Assembly: GCA_030151225.1 (NCBI GenBank) | Contig: JASLEG010000063.1 | Coordinates: 1 to 36,547, forward strand | DNA from: Burkholderia sp. | GTDB taxonomy: Bacteria; Pseudomonadota; Gammaproteobacteria; Burkholderiales; Burkholderiaceae | Length of the DNA stretch: 36,547 nt | Direction of reading: 5' to 3' | Part shown: piece by piece, positions 1 to 8,397 of the stretch | How positions within the stretch are numbered: position 1 is the stretch's first letter | How the letters are laid out: the number at the start of each line of letters is the position of its first letter | Translations under genes and position numbers: made by a program | Notes under the pieces: model-generated | The model's database searches: none | The model's input: only the letters and a program-made list of their open reading frames with translations | What the model was told of the DNA's origin: nothing

Positions 1-111
1 CGCGCGCCCGTGCGCCGCACGGCGCGCGCCCGTCCGCGTCGCGCGGGGCGGGCGGCGAGGACGGCGAGGATGGCGGCGGCACGTCGCAGGCCGGGATCGG
101 CGGCGCCGGCT

Positions 112-1140
112 TCAGTGCGCCGCGCCGGCGGTCATCCTGAAGATGCCCTGCGCGTTGCCGGCGTCGAAGCGCAGATCGAGCTTCCACTGCCGGGTGGCGC
201 GATCCACCTCGCGGCGGCGCGTGATGAATTCGTAGAACGAGCCCGGCACGCTGCGCGAGAGCGTGCCGCCGTCGGCGGTGCGGAAGGTGCGCTCGACGAT
301 GTCGGCGCGATAGGCGGTCTGGAACACGCGGCCCGAGCGCGAGCGCTCGACCTCGGGCTTCATCGGCCGGCCCTTGGCCTTTTCGGCGTCGGCCAGCGCG
401 AACACGTCGGCCACGCGGTCGGTGGCGTGGTTGAAGGCGTTGCCCTCGGTGGCGATCCAGGCCATCTCGGCCGATTCGGCCAGCAGCACCTCGTAGTCGG
501 CCACGGCCGGCACCGCGTGCTGGCGCTCGAAGGCGCCCACGATCACGGGCAGCAGCCGCTGCGCGGCCTCGAGCGGCAGCGTGCCGTCGCGCTCGATCTC
601 CCAGAGCAGCGCCACGGCCTCGGGCGTGAGCGGATCGCGCGAGCTGCCCACCACGTTCGACACGGCCTGCTGGAACGCGGGCGAGAAGCGCTCGGGGTGC
701 AGTTCGCTGACGAAGAACTGCGCGATGTCGTCGGGTGCGTCCTCGTGCGCCCAGGCGCGGCCCGTCATGCCGAGCTTGTCGAGCGGATAGCGGCCGTTCA
801 GGCGGAAGCCGAGCGGCCGGAGGATCCGCGCGAAGGCGGCCTCGCCGGACGGCAGCGCGCCGTTCTCGTGCCAGCGCACGGTGCGCAGCGCGCCGTGGTC
901 GAAGAACACCGAGCCGCCGGCCGCGAGCGTGTCCTGGGTGTAGGCGCGGCCGTTCGGCGAACGCGCGAGCAGGCCCTCGAACAGCGCCATGTTCATCGCC
1001 TGGGCGAGTTCGGCGCGGGTGACGGTGCCGTCCTCCCAGTCCGCCAGCAGCGGCGGCAGGTTCAGTGTGGCGAACAGCGCGTCGGTCTTCGGCGCGCCGA
1101 GCAGCGCGGTCAACAGGGCCTGCAGGTTGGGATTGCGCAT
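112..1140 (-). CDS. DUF1338 protein, probable 2-oxoadipate dioxygenase/decarboxylase (HglS/YdcJ family)
   Basis: 342-aa cytosolic enzyme of the DUF1338 family. Characterised members (HglS of Pseudomonas putida) are Fe(II)-dependent and convert 2-oxoadipate to D-2-hydroxyglutarate in D-lysine catabolism. The metal and substrate signature is visible: an HGALR motif gives His82 and Arg86 (the H-x3-R pair of HglS), FNHATDR gives His238, and SFYEFITRR gives Glu304, so the two-His/one-Glu set is complete. It is shorter than YdcJ-type members (about 450 aa) but appears full length for the short form. The ATG at 1140 is preceded by a modest GAGATG ribosome site. It diverges from a LysR gene, the likely regulator. 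No other lysine-catabolic gene is in view, so the substrate is inferred from family only. Confidence 0.85.
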   Translation of the reverse strand: MRNPNLQALLTALLGAPKTDALFATLNLPPLLADWEDGTVTRAELAQAMNMALFEGLLARSPNGRAYTQDTLAAGGSVFFDHGALRTVRWHENGALPSGEAAFARILRPLGFRLNGRYPLDKLGMTGRAWAHEDAPDDIAQFFVSELHPERFSPAFQQAVSNVVGSSRDPLTPEAVALLWEIERDGTLPLEAAQRLLPVIVGAFERQHAVPAVADYEVLLAESAEMAWIATEGNAFNHATDRVADVFALADAEKAKGRPMKPEVERSRSGRVFQTAYRADIVERTFRTADGGTLSRSVPGSFYEFITRRREVDRATRQWKLDLRFDAGNAQGIFRMTAGAAH

Positions 1141-1231
1141 CGGGGCATCTCGTCGAAAGGGGCACGCGGCGGGGGCCGCCGCCGGGGCTGCGGCAGTGCG
1201 CGAGCGCGCCGTTCAGCCTTGCGTGGAGCGC

Positions 1232-1260
1232 ATTATTGAAACGGCGGCGGCCAGCGTAAA
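1232..1260 (-). promoter_or_regulatory. candidate sigma-70 promoter for the DUF1338 gene
   Basis: Read on the minus strand there is TTTACG (-35, 4 of 6), a 17-bp spacer and AATAAT (-10, 5 of 6), about 90 bp upstream of the DUF1338 start and inside the divergent intergenic region shared with the LysR gene. The AT-rich hexamers stand out in a GC-rich context. By eye only. Confidence 0.4.
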
Positions 1261-1300
1261 GCGAGATAAAATTGCCACTTGATGCGTTTTTGGAATCACC

Positions 1301-2230
1301 GTGCGCAAATTCAAGATCCCGAACATGGGCGCGCTGATGGCCTTCGAGGCCGCCGCCCGCCACGAGAGCTTCACCTACGCGGCGCGCGAGCTGTTCCTGA
1401 CCGAGAGCGCGATCTCGCGCCAGATCGCCACGCTCGAGGCGAATCTCGGCGTGCGCCTGTTCGTGCGCGCCAAGCAGCGCGTGGTGCTGACGCGCGCGGG
1501 GCGGCTCTACAGCACCCAGGTGCGGCGCGCGCTCGAAAATCTCGACCGCGACACGCTGTCGATCATCGCGCACGGCAGCGGCGGCAGCTATCTGGAGCTG
1601 GCCGTGCTGCCGACCTTCGCCTCGCAATGGCTGATTCCGCGCCTGAAGGATTTCTACGAGCGCACGCCGGACGTGCGCGTCAACATGGGCGCGCGCACCG
1701 ACATCTTTTCATTCGAGGAATCGCACTTCGAGGCGGCCATCCATTACGGCAAGCCCACCTGGCCCGGCGCGTCCGCCGATTACCTGTTCGGCGAGGAGGT
1801 GGTGCCGGTCTGCTCGCCGGCACTGCTGAAACGCGCCGCGAGCCGGCCCGAGGAGCTGCTCGCCTATCCGCTGCTGCACTCCACCACCCGGCCCGATGGC
1901 TGGCGGCGCTGGTTCGCCGCGCACGGCGTGGAGGATCACGCCACCATGCAGGGCGACCGCTACGAGCTGCACACCATGCTGATCAGCGCGGCCGCGGCCG
2001 GGCTCGGCATCGCGCTGGTGCCGAAGTTCTTCGTGGACGGCCGCGAGCAGCAGCTCGACGTGGTGGTGCCGTACGCGGCGCCGGCCGCGACGCGAGCGGA
2101 CGCGGGCGACGGCGACGCCGCCGCCTACTACCTCGTCTACCCCACCGAACTCAGCCACAGCAAGCCGCTCGAGGCGTTTCGCGACTGGCTGCTCGAGCAG
2201 GCGCGCGCCTACGGACAGACGCGGGGCTGA
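1301..2230 (+). CDS. LysR-family transcriptional regulator (GcvA-like)
   Basis: 309-aa LysR-type regulator. An N-terminal winged helix-turn-helix spans about residues 8-67 (FTYAARELFLTESAISRQ followed by LEANLGVRLF), and a periplasmic-binding-protein-like effector domain follows from about residue 95 (LAVLPTFASQWLIPRL, as in GcvA-type members). The start is a GTG at 1301; no in-frame ATG precedes the HTH. It is divergently transcribed from the DUF1338 dioxygenase gene 160 bp away, the classic LysR arrangement, so it probably controls that gene with a lysine- or 2-oxoacid-related effector. The effector is inference. Confidence 0.9.
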   Translation: MRKFKIPNMGALMAFEAAARHESFTYAARELFLTESAISRQIATLEANLGVRLFVRAKQRVVLTRAGRLYSTQVRRALENLDRDTLSIIAHGSGGSYLELAVLPTFASQWLIPRLKDFYERTPDVRVNMGARTDIFSFEESHFEAAIHYGKPTWPGASADYLFGEEVVPVCSPALLKRAASRPEELLAYPLLHSTTRPDGWRRWFAAHGVEDHATMQGDRYELHTMLISAAAAGLGIALVPKFFVDGREQQLDVVVPYAAPAATRADAGDGDAAAYYLVYPTELSHSKPLEAFRDWLLEQARAYGQTRG

Positions 2231-2255
2231 CCCGCCCCCGCGCCGCCGACGCCGC

Positions 2256-3821
2256 TCAGATCGCCCGCCCGTCCGCCACCCGGAACCACGACACCGCCGC
2301 GTGCAGGCTCTCGCTCTGCCGTTCGAGCGACGCCGAGGTGGCCGAGGCCGTTTCCACCAGCGCCGCGTTGTGCGCCGTGGTGGCCTCCATCTGCACCACG
2401 CTCGCATTCACGAGCTCGATGCCGGCCGACTGCTCGCGCGAGGCCAGGCTGATGTCGGCCATGATCGCGTTGACGCTGCGCACGGCGCCCAGGATCTCGT
2501 CCATGGTGGCGCCGGCGCGCATCACGAGCGAGCTGCCCTCGTCCACGTTCGACGACGAGGCCGAGATCAGCTCCTTGATCTCCTTGGCCGCCGCCGCGCT
2601 GCGCTGCGCGAGCGAGCGCACCTCGCTCGCCACCACCGCGAAGCCGCGCCCCTGCTCGCCGGCCCGCGCCGCCTCCACCGCCGCGTTCAGCGCCAGGATG
2701 TTGGTCTGGAACGCGATGCTCTCGATCGTGCCGACGATGCCGACGATCCGCGTGGAGCTGTCGGAGATCGCATCCATCGTGCGAATCACCTGCCTGACCA
2801 CGTCGCCGCCGCGCGAGGCGATGTCGGAGGCGCGCGTGGCCAGCTCGCTGGCGTCGTGCGCGTTGTCGGCGTTCTGGCGCACGGTGGCCGTCAGCTGCTC
2901 CATGCTGGCCGCCGCCTGCTGCAGCGACGAGGCCTGCTCGCCCGCGCGCGACGACAGATCGCGGTTGCCGCCCGCGATGTCGCGCGCGTCGAGCCGGATC
3001 GCGTCGGTGCCGGCGCGCACCTCGCTGACCACGCCGGCCACCCGCTGGCGCATCTCGTCGAGCGCATCGAGCAGGCGGCCCATCTCGTTGCCGCGGCCGG
3101 TATCGATGCGCCCGGTCAGGTCGCCCGCCGCGATCTTCGCGAAGTGCCCGACCGCCGCATCGATCGGCGTGACGATCGCGCGCGTGAGCCCGCGATGCGC
3201 GACGAGGCCCACCACCAGCGCCACCAGCCCGGCGATGCCGAACGCGCTCAGCGCCAGGCCGAAGCGGCGCGCGGCGGTTTCGTAGCGGGCGCGCTGGCGG
3301 TCCACCTGGAAGGTCTCGAGCGCCGTGAGCGCCTGCTGGTAATCGTCGAACCAGGTGGCCGGCATGTCGCGCTGGGTGCCGAGGAAATCCACCAGGTTGT
3401 CGCTGTCGAGCTGCTTGAGGCCCTTCTCGAAGCCCTGCGACAGCAGCTGGTCGCGTTTGGCCAGCATGGTGTCGAGCAGCGCCTTCTCGGTCGCGTCGGG
3501 CTGGTGCAGCGCGCGATAGGCGTCGAGCTCGCGGTTGCTCTCGTCGAGCAGCGCGTGCAGGCGGCGGATCTCGTCGGCGGCCGGCTTGCCCGCGCTGATG
3601 ATCTGTTCGACGTTGCCGAGGCCCACGCGCATCATCAGCATGCGCTCCGAGCTGGTCTTCAGGTGCACGACCGAGGCCGTGTCGTCGCGGTACATCGCGT
3701 CGAGCGCGTCGTTGCTCTTGACGAGCGCGAACGCGGCCGCCGCGATCACCAGCATCAGCAGCGCCGTGCAGCCGGCAATGGTGGCGGCGAGCCCGCCGCG
3801 GATCGTGAGGGTTCGAAACAT
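2256..3821 (-). CDS. methyl-accepting chemotaxis protein
   Basis: 521-aa inner-membrane chemoreceptor. TM1 is at about residues 10-34, a periplasmic four-helix-type sensor at about 35-186, TM2 at about 187-209, HAMP at about 210-262, and a long cytoplasmic signalling coiled coil follows. The kinase-contacting hairpin tip is intact (IAFQTNILALNAAVEAARAGE). The C-terminus ends shortly after AVSWFRV and lacks a CheR/CheB-tethering NWETF-like pentapeptide. The same frame stays open far upstream to 4451, but the segment before MFRTL has no membrane or domain character, and MFRTL begins a normal receptor N-terminus, so 3821 is chosen. No ligand can be predicted. It is monocistronic, with no chemotaxis genes nearby. 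Confidence 0.92.
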   Translation of the reverse strand: MFRTLTIRGGLAATIAGCTALLMLVIAAAAFALVKSNDALDAMYRDDTASVVHLKTSSERMLMMRVGLGNVEQIISAGKPAADEIRRLHALLDESNRELDAYRALHQPDATEKALLDTMLAKRDQLLSQGFEKGLKQLDSDNLVDFLGTQRDMPATWFDDYQQALTALETFQVDRQRARYETAARRFGLALSAFGIAGLVALVVGLVAHRGLTRAIVTPIDAAVGHFAKIAAGDLTGRIDTGRGNEMGRLLDALDEMRQRVAGVVSEVRAGTDAIRLDARDIAGGNRDLSSRAGEQASSLQQAAASMEQLTATVRQNADNAHDASELATRASDIASRGGDVVRQVIRTMDAISDSSTRIVGIVGTIESIAFQTNILALNAAVEAARAGEQGRGFAVVASEVRSLAQRSAAAAKEIKELISASSSNVDEGSSLVMRAGATMDEILGAVRSVNAIMADISLASREQSAGIELVNASVVQMEATTAHNAALVETASATSASLERQSESLHAAVSWFRVADGRAI

Positions 3822-4366
3822 GATCGGCCAGGAAAAACGCGGGCGGCGCGCGAGATGGCACGGCACGACGCCTGCGGAGATCGAACGGAACGGCGGCTGC
3901 GGCGCGACACCCGGCGCAACGTGGCAAACGCTGCGGACGGTGCACGCCTCATGACGGGCTAACGGAACGGCGGATTTTTGACTTGAGCGGGGAAACGACA
4001 GGAACCCGACAAATTCCGCCAGCAGCCCGCGCACCGCTTCGCGCTGACGGCCGGGACAGCCGCGCCAGCTTCGCGCCATCGCGCGCCGGGCGCGAGATCC
4101 GGCCGAGCCCCGGTCGCGGGCACGCCGTTTGCCCCGGCCTCGCGCGAATCGAACGCCGCATCGGCCACGCGATATTCGTATACATATAGCGCCGAATCCG
4201 CAACCCGCATGGCGTCGTTGCATCCACAGGCAGGGCCGCGCATTGATGAGATTCGCTCCATATGGCTTGAAGCAAACGACAACGATCGGCGGGCCTGACG
4301 CGCGGTTTAATGACCGATGCGCGCCAAGCCGGGCGCGCGTCCCCACCGAATACGGAAAGCCCGCCG
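3822..4366. other. 545-bp divergent intergenic region between the chemoreceptor and paoA
   Basis: No convincing gene is seen on either strand; the open frames here are GC-rich shadows. The only marked feature is an AT-rich island at about 4171-4189 around a GTATAC palindrome in an otherwise GC-rich region. It could hold promoters or operators for either divergent gene, but no good -35/-10 pair could be assigned. No molybdenum-cofactor riboswitch fold was recognised. Confidence 0.5.
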
Positions 4367-5101
4367 ATGAAAACCGAACCGAAACCGCGCGCGCCGCACG
4401 ACGAAGGCGGCTGCGGCGCCGTCGCCGCCTCCGTCGCGACCTGTCACGCATCCGCTTGTGCCACCGTTCCCGCCACCGTCTCGCGCCGCCGCTTCCTGCA
4501 GGCGGGCGCCTCGGGCGTGGCCGCCGCCGGCACCGGCGGCTGGCTGCCCGGCGCGCTCGCCGCCGAGGTGGAGGCGCCCGCCGCGCCGCCCGTGCCCGCC
4601 GTGGCCGACGCCGCCGATCCGAACCTGCACCTCAGCGTGAACGGCGTGCCGCACCGTCTGCGCGTGGCGCCGAACGTGGTGCTGCTCGACCTGCTGCGCG
4701 ACACGCTGCAGCTGACCGGCACCAAGAAGGGCTGCGATCAGGGCCAGTGCGGCGCGTGCACGGTGCACGTGAACGGCGTGGCCGTGAATTCCTGCCTGTC
4801 GCTCGCGCTGATGCACGACGGCGACGAGATCACCACCGTGGAAGGCCTCGCGCGCAACGGGCAACTGCACCCGGTGCAGCAGGCCTTCTGGGAACACGAC
4901 GCCTACCAGTGCGGCTACTGCACGGCCGGCCAGATGATGAGCGCGGTGGCCGTGCTGCGCGACGCGCGCATCCCCGCCGACGACCATGCCGTGCGCGAGG
5001 CGATGAGCGGCAACATCTGCCGCTGCGGCGCCTACCGCAACATCGTGGCCGCGATCCAGGACGCACGCGGCAAGCTCGACCCGACCGAAAGGAGCAGCTG
5101 A
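4367..5101 (+). CDS. paoA: periplasmic aldehyde oxidoreductase, [2Fe-2S] subunit PaoA (YagT-like)
   Basis: 244-aa iron-sulfur subunit of the xanthine-oxidase-family aldehyde oxidoreductase PaoABC, which detoxifies aromatic and other aldehydes to acids. A twin-arginine signal is present (SRRRFLQAG at about residues 39-47, then an Ala/Gly-rich stretch), as in E. coli PaoA, so the complex is exported folded to the periplasm. First cluster ligands are Cys123, 128, 131 and 143; second cluster ligands are Cys182, 185, 218 and 220 (QCGYC and CRC motifs). The ATG at 4367 is chosen because GGAAAG lies 7 bp upstream; an in-frame ATG at 4310 has no such site and would add 19 residues. The stop overlaps the paoB start (TGATG), implying coupled translation. 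Confidence 0.93.
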   Translation: MKTEPKPRAPHDEGGCGAVAASVATCHASACATVPATVSRRRFLQAGASGVAAAGTGGWLPGALAAEVEAPAAPPVPAVADAADPNLHLSVNGVPHRLRVAPNVVLLDLLRDTLQLTGTKKGCDQGQCGACTVHVNGVAVNSCLSLALMHDGDEITTVEGLARNGQLHPVQQAFWEHDAYQCGYCTAGQMMSAVAVLRDARIPADDHAVREAMSGNICRCGAYRNIVAAIQDARGKLDPTERSS

Positions 5102-6081
5102 TGCGCAACTTCGACTACGTCCGCGCCGACAGCGTGCCGAACGCGCTGGCCGCGCGCGCCCAGGAGCGCACGGTGTTCCTCGCCGGCGGCACCACCCTGC
5201 TCGACCTCATGAAGCTGGACGTGATGCGCCCGGCGCGCGTGGTGGACATCCACAAGCTCGCGCTCGACGCGATTGAGCCGCTGCCCGACGGCCGCGTGCG
5301 GATCGGCGCGATGGTGACCAATACCACGCTCGCGCGCGACGAGCGGATCCGCCGCGACTATCCGGTGCTCTCGCAGGCGCTGCTGTCCGGCGCGAGCACT
5401 CAGCTGCGCAACAAGGCCACCACGGCCGGCAACGTGATGCAGCGCGTGCGCTGCGGCTATTTCCGCGATGGCGTGTCGCCATGCAACAAGCGCGAGCCCG
5501 GCTCGGGCTGCGCCGCGATCGGCGGGCTGAACCGCAACGTGCACGCCGTGCTCGGCGGCAGCGAGCACTGCATCGCCGCGCATCCGTCCGACATGTGCGT
5601 GGCGATGGCCGCGATCGGCGCGCGCGTGCAGGTGGCGGGCCCGCGCGGCGCGCGCGAGATCGACTTCCTCGATTTCCACCTGCTGCCCGGCAGCACGCCG
5701 TGGCGCGAGCACGCGCTCGAGGACGGCGAGATGATCACCCACGTCACGCTCGACGCGCCGCTGGCCGGCAGCCGCTCGGCGTACCTGAAGCTGCGCGACC
5801 GCGCCTCGTACCAGTTCGCGCTGGCCTCGTGCGCGGCGATCGTCACGCTGCGCGGCAACACCATCGAGACGGCGCGGCTCGCGCTCGGCGGCGTGGGCAC
5901 CAGGCCGTGGCGCGCGCTGGCCGCCGAACGCGCGCTGGTCGGGCAGCCGGCCGAGGTGGGGAGCTTCGCGCACGCCGCCGCCCTCGCGCTCGAGGGCGCG
6001 CGCTCGTACGGCCAGAACGGCTTCAAGATCGCGCTCGGCCAGCAGGCCGTGGTGCGCAACCTGCAAACGATCACCGCATGA
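5101..6081 (+). CDS. paoB: periplasmic aldehyde oxidoreductase, FAD-binding subunit PaoB (YagS-like)
   Basis: 326-aa FAD subunit passing electrons from the iron-sulfur clusters to FAD. The FAD-binding AGGTTLLD loop is at about residues 28-35 and TAGN at 108-111. A cysteine-rich insertion (Cys118, Cys128, Cys137 and Cys157) matches the extra [4Fe-4S]-binding segment that distinguishes PaoB from ordinary xanthine dehydrogenase FAD domains; exact ligand assignment is by analogy. The CO-dehydrogenase flavoprotein C-terminal domain follows. It carries no signal peptide, consistent with co-export on the PaoA Tat signal. GGAG precedes the ATG, which overlaps the paoA stop by one base. Confidence 0.92.
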   Translation: MRNFDYVRADSVPNALAARAQERTVFLAGGTTLLDLMKLDVMRPARVVDIHKLALDAIEPLPDGRVRIGAMVTNTTLARDERIRRDYPVLSQALLSGASTQLRNKATTAGNVMQRVRCGYFRDGVSPCNKREPGSGCAAIGGLNRNVHAVLGGSEHCIAAHPSDMCVAMAAIGARVQVAGPRGAREIDFLDFHLLPGSTPWREHALEDGEMITHVTLDAPLAGSRSAYLKLRDRASYQFALASCAAIVTLRGNTIETARLALGGVGTRPWRALAAERALVGQPAEVGSFAHAAALALEGARSYGQNGFKIALGQQAVVRNLQTITA

Positions 6082-6146
6082 GGCGCGCCGCCATGAATCA
6101 GCCACGCACGCCCCTCGTCGATTTCCTCCGGAGCCTCGCATCATGA
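6078..6146 (+). CDS. possible 22-aa bridging ORF between paoB and paoC
   Basis: A small frame beginning with an ATG that overlaps the paoB stop (ATGA) and ending with a TGA that overlaps the paoC ATG (ATGA again). It would encode about 22 residues with a PRTPLVDFLRSLAS tail. The double overlap is what translational coupling would look like across the 61-bp gap between paoB and paoC. It has no homology I recognise, and may only be chance in a GC-rich stretch or a relay that keeps ribosomes moving. Confidence 0.25.
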   Translation: MRRAAMNQPRTPLVDFLRSLAS

Positions 6147-8374
6147 GCGATACGATCGTCGGCCAGCCCGTCAAGCGCGTGGACGGCCGCCTGAAAGTGA
6201 CCGGCGCCGCGCGCTACACGGCCGATCAGCACCCGCCCGGCATGGTGTACGCGTACGGCGTGTTCAGCACCGTCGCGAGCGGCCGGATCACCGCCATCGA
6301 CACGCGCGACGCGATGCGCGTGCCCGGCGTGATCGACATCCTCCATCACGATCACGTTCCGCGCCTGTACCGCGCGAGGAAGAGCCCGATCTCGCCGGCC
6401 ACGATCCTGCGCGCGTCCGTCACCGACGAGACGCGCCTGCCCTTCGAGGACGCCAGCGTCCACTACGCGGGCCAGTTCGTGGCGCTGGTGGTGGCCGATA
6501 CCTTCGAGCACGCCCGCGAGGCCGCGTACCGGGTGCAGGTGAGCTACGCACGCAACCCGGCCGTGGCCACCCTCGACCAGGGGCTCGAGCGCGGCGGCAC
6601 GCGCGACGGCGGGCGCGGTCACACGCGCGGCGCGGCCGAGCCCGCGTTCGACGCCGCGCCGTACCGCGTCGACGCGACCTATCGCACGCCGGTCGAAACC
6701 CACAACCCGATGGAGCTGCACGCCAGCGTGGCGAGCTGGGAAGACGGGCGCCTGCATCTGTACGAGGCCTCGCAGGGCGTGACCGTGCATCGCAACACCA
6801 TCGCCACCGTGTTCGGCCTCACGCCCGAGCAGGTGACCGTGGACGCGCCCTTCATCGGCTCGGGCTTCGGCAGCAAGCTGTTCATGTGGCCGCATTCGGT
6901 GGCGGCCAGCGCCGCGTCGCTGGCGGTGGGCCGGCCGGTGAAGCTGCTGGTGCCGCGCGCGCAGATGTTCACGACCACCGGCCATCGGCCCGAGACGAAG
7001 CAGCGCGTGCGCCTGGCCGCCGACGCGAACGGCATGCTGGTGTCGCTGCGCCACGAATCGATCAACACCACCTCGATGACGGACCAGTTCACCGAGAACT
7101 GCGGCGGCGTCTCGCGCGTGCTGTATTCGTGCCCCAACGTGCTGGTGAGCCATCACACCACCCAGGTCAATCGCGGCAGCCCCACCTCGATGCGCGCACC
7201 AGGCGCGGCGCCGGGCCTGTTCGCGCTCGAATCGGCGATCGACGAGCTCGCCGCCGCGGCGGGCCAGGACCCGGTGGCGTTCCGGCTGCGCAACCTGTCC
7301 ACCCGCGACGAGACCGTCAACCTGCCGTGGTCGAGCAACCACCTGCCCGAGGCGATCACCACGGCCGCCGAGCGCTTCGGCTGGGCCGCGCGCGATCCGG
7401 GCATCGGCGCGATGCGTGACGGCCACGAGCGGATCGGCTACGGCATGGCCGCCTGCAACTGGGAGGCGTATCGCACCGCCGCCGAGGCGCGCGTGCAGCT
7501 CGGCAGCGACGGCACCGCGCTGGTGACCTGCGCCGTGCAGGACATCGGCACCGGCACCTACACGATCGCCGCGCAGATCGTGTCGAACCTGACCGGCCTG
7601 CCCGTGGAGCGCATCAAGGTGAAGCTCGGCAATTCCGCGTATCCGTCCGCGCCGCTGTCGGGCGGCTCGTGGGCCACGGCCAGCGTGTCGCCGGCGATCG
7701 CCGAGGCCACCCGCAACGCCATCGAGCAGTTGAAGACGATCGCCACCGCCGACGGCGCCACCTTCGCGGGCGCCAAGCCCGAGACGCTGCGCCTCGAGCG
7801 CGGCCGGCTCACCGACGGCCATCAGAGCGCGGCGTTCGACGCCGTGCTGAAGGCGCGCCGCATCGCCAACGCCGAGGGCTTCGCGGCCAGCTCGCCCGCG
7901 CCCACCGGCCAGTTCGCGTTCCGCTCGTTCGGCGTGCACTTCGTGGAGGTGCGCTGGGATCCGGGCATCTCGCACCTGCGCGTGGCGCGGGTGGTCAGCG
8001 CGATCGACGTGGGCCGCGTGATGAACCCGCTCACGGCGCGCAACCAGGTGGAAGGCGCGATCGTGATGGGGGTGGGCATGGCGCTGTTCGAGGCCACCGA
8101 ATACGATCCGCGCACCGGCCTGCCCGGCAACAACAACTACGCCGAGTACCCGGTGCCCGTGCATGCGGACCAGCCCGAGATCGAGGTGATCTTCCTCGAT
8201 CACCCCGACCTCGCGCTCAACGAGTTCGGCGCGCGCGGGGTGGGCGAGATCGGCATCACCGGGCTCGCGGCGGCAGTGGCCAACGCCGTGCATCACGCCA
8301 CCGGCCGGCGCGTGCGCGAACTGCCGATCACGCTCGACAAGCTGCTCGACCCGGCCCGGCCGGTGTTCGCGTGA
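6143..8374 (+). CDS. paoC: periplasmic aldehyde oxidoreductase, molybdenum-binding subunit PaoC (YagR-like)
   Basis: 743-aa catalytic subunit that binds the molybdenum cofactor (MCD form in E. coli PaoC) and hydroxylates aldehydes to carboxylates. The N-terminal a/b hammerhead domain runs to about residue 120 and the molybdopterin-binding domains follow. The invariant base of the xanthine-oxidase family is present as Glu702 in GVGEIGI, and GSGFGSK and RAPGAAPG cofactor-contact loops are seen. Length is close to E. coli PaoC (732 aa). A GGAG site lies about 10 bp before the ATG. It is third in a four-gene operon. Aromatic aldehydes are the typical substrates; the natural one here is unknown. 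Confidence 0.93.
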   Translation: MSDTIVGQPVKRVDGRLKVTGAARYTADQHPPGMVYAYGVFSTVASGRITAIDTRDAMRVPGVIDILHHDHVPRLYRARKSPISPATILRASVTDETRLPFEDASVHYAGQFVALVVADTFEHAREAAYRVQVSYARNPAVATLDQGLERGGTRDGGRGHTRGAAEPAFDAAPYRVDATYRTPVETHNPMELHASVASWEDGRLHLYEASQGVTVHRNTIATVFGLTPEQVTVDAPFIGSGFGSKLFMWPHSVAASAASLAVGRPVKLLVPRAQMFTTTGHRPETKQRVRLAADANGMLVSLRHESINTTSMTDQFTENCGGVSRVLYSCPNVLVSHHTTQVNRGSPTSMRAPGAAPGLFALESAIDELAAAAGQDPVAFRLRNLSTRDETVNLPWSSNHLPEAITTAAERFGWAARDPGIGAMRDGHERIGYGMAACNWEAYRTAAEARVQLGSDGTALVTCAVQDIGTGTYTIAAQIVSNLTGLPVERIKVKLGNSAYPSAPLSGGSWATASVSPAIAEATRNAIEQLKTIATADGATFAGAKPETLRLERGRLTDGHQSAAFDAVLKARRIANAEGFAASSPAPTGQFAFRSFGVHFVEVRWDPGISHLRVARVVSAIDVGRVMNPLTARNQVEGAIVMGVGMALFEATEYDPRTGLPGNNNYAEYPVPVHADQPEIEVIFLDHPDLALNEFGARGVGEIGITGLAAAVANAVHHATGRRVRELPITLDKLLDPARPVFA

Positions 8375-8397
8375 GCACAGGTCAACCGGGAGAGCGC

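Noticed and set aside
1..111. A partial gene at the left window edge
   Set aside because: The stretch is open in several frames but too short and compositionally biased to support a call.
10..1239. Long plus-strand frame opposite the DUF1338 gene, and similar long antisense frames throughout (for example 6098-8296, 23483-25051, 29384-30694)
   Set aside because: They are Arg/Ala/His-rich, low in motif content and exactly antisense to clear protein families; long open antisense frames are expected at this GC content.
3960..4010. Flagellar sigma-28 type promoter before the chemoreceptor (TCAAGT and GCCG strings)
   Set aside because: The spacing between the two elements is about 7 bp rather than about 11, and the -10 part matches poorly.
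3822..4366. Molybdenum-cofactor riboswitch upstream of paoA
   Set aside because: No recognisable conserved core or multi-stem arrangement found by reading; only an AT-rich island.
3822..4451. N-terminal extension of the chemoreceptor frame by 210 residues
   Set aside because: The extension is Arg-rich without membrane or sensor features, and TM1 begins normally right after the internal Met at 3821.
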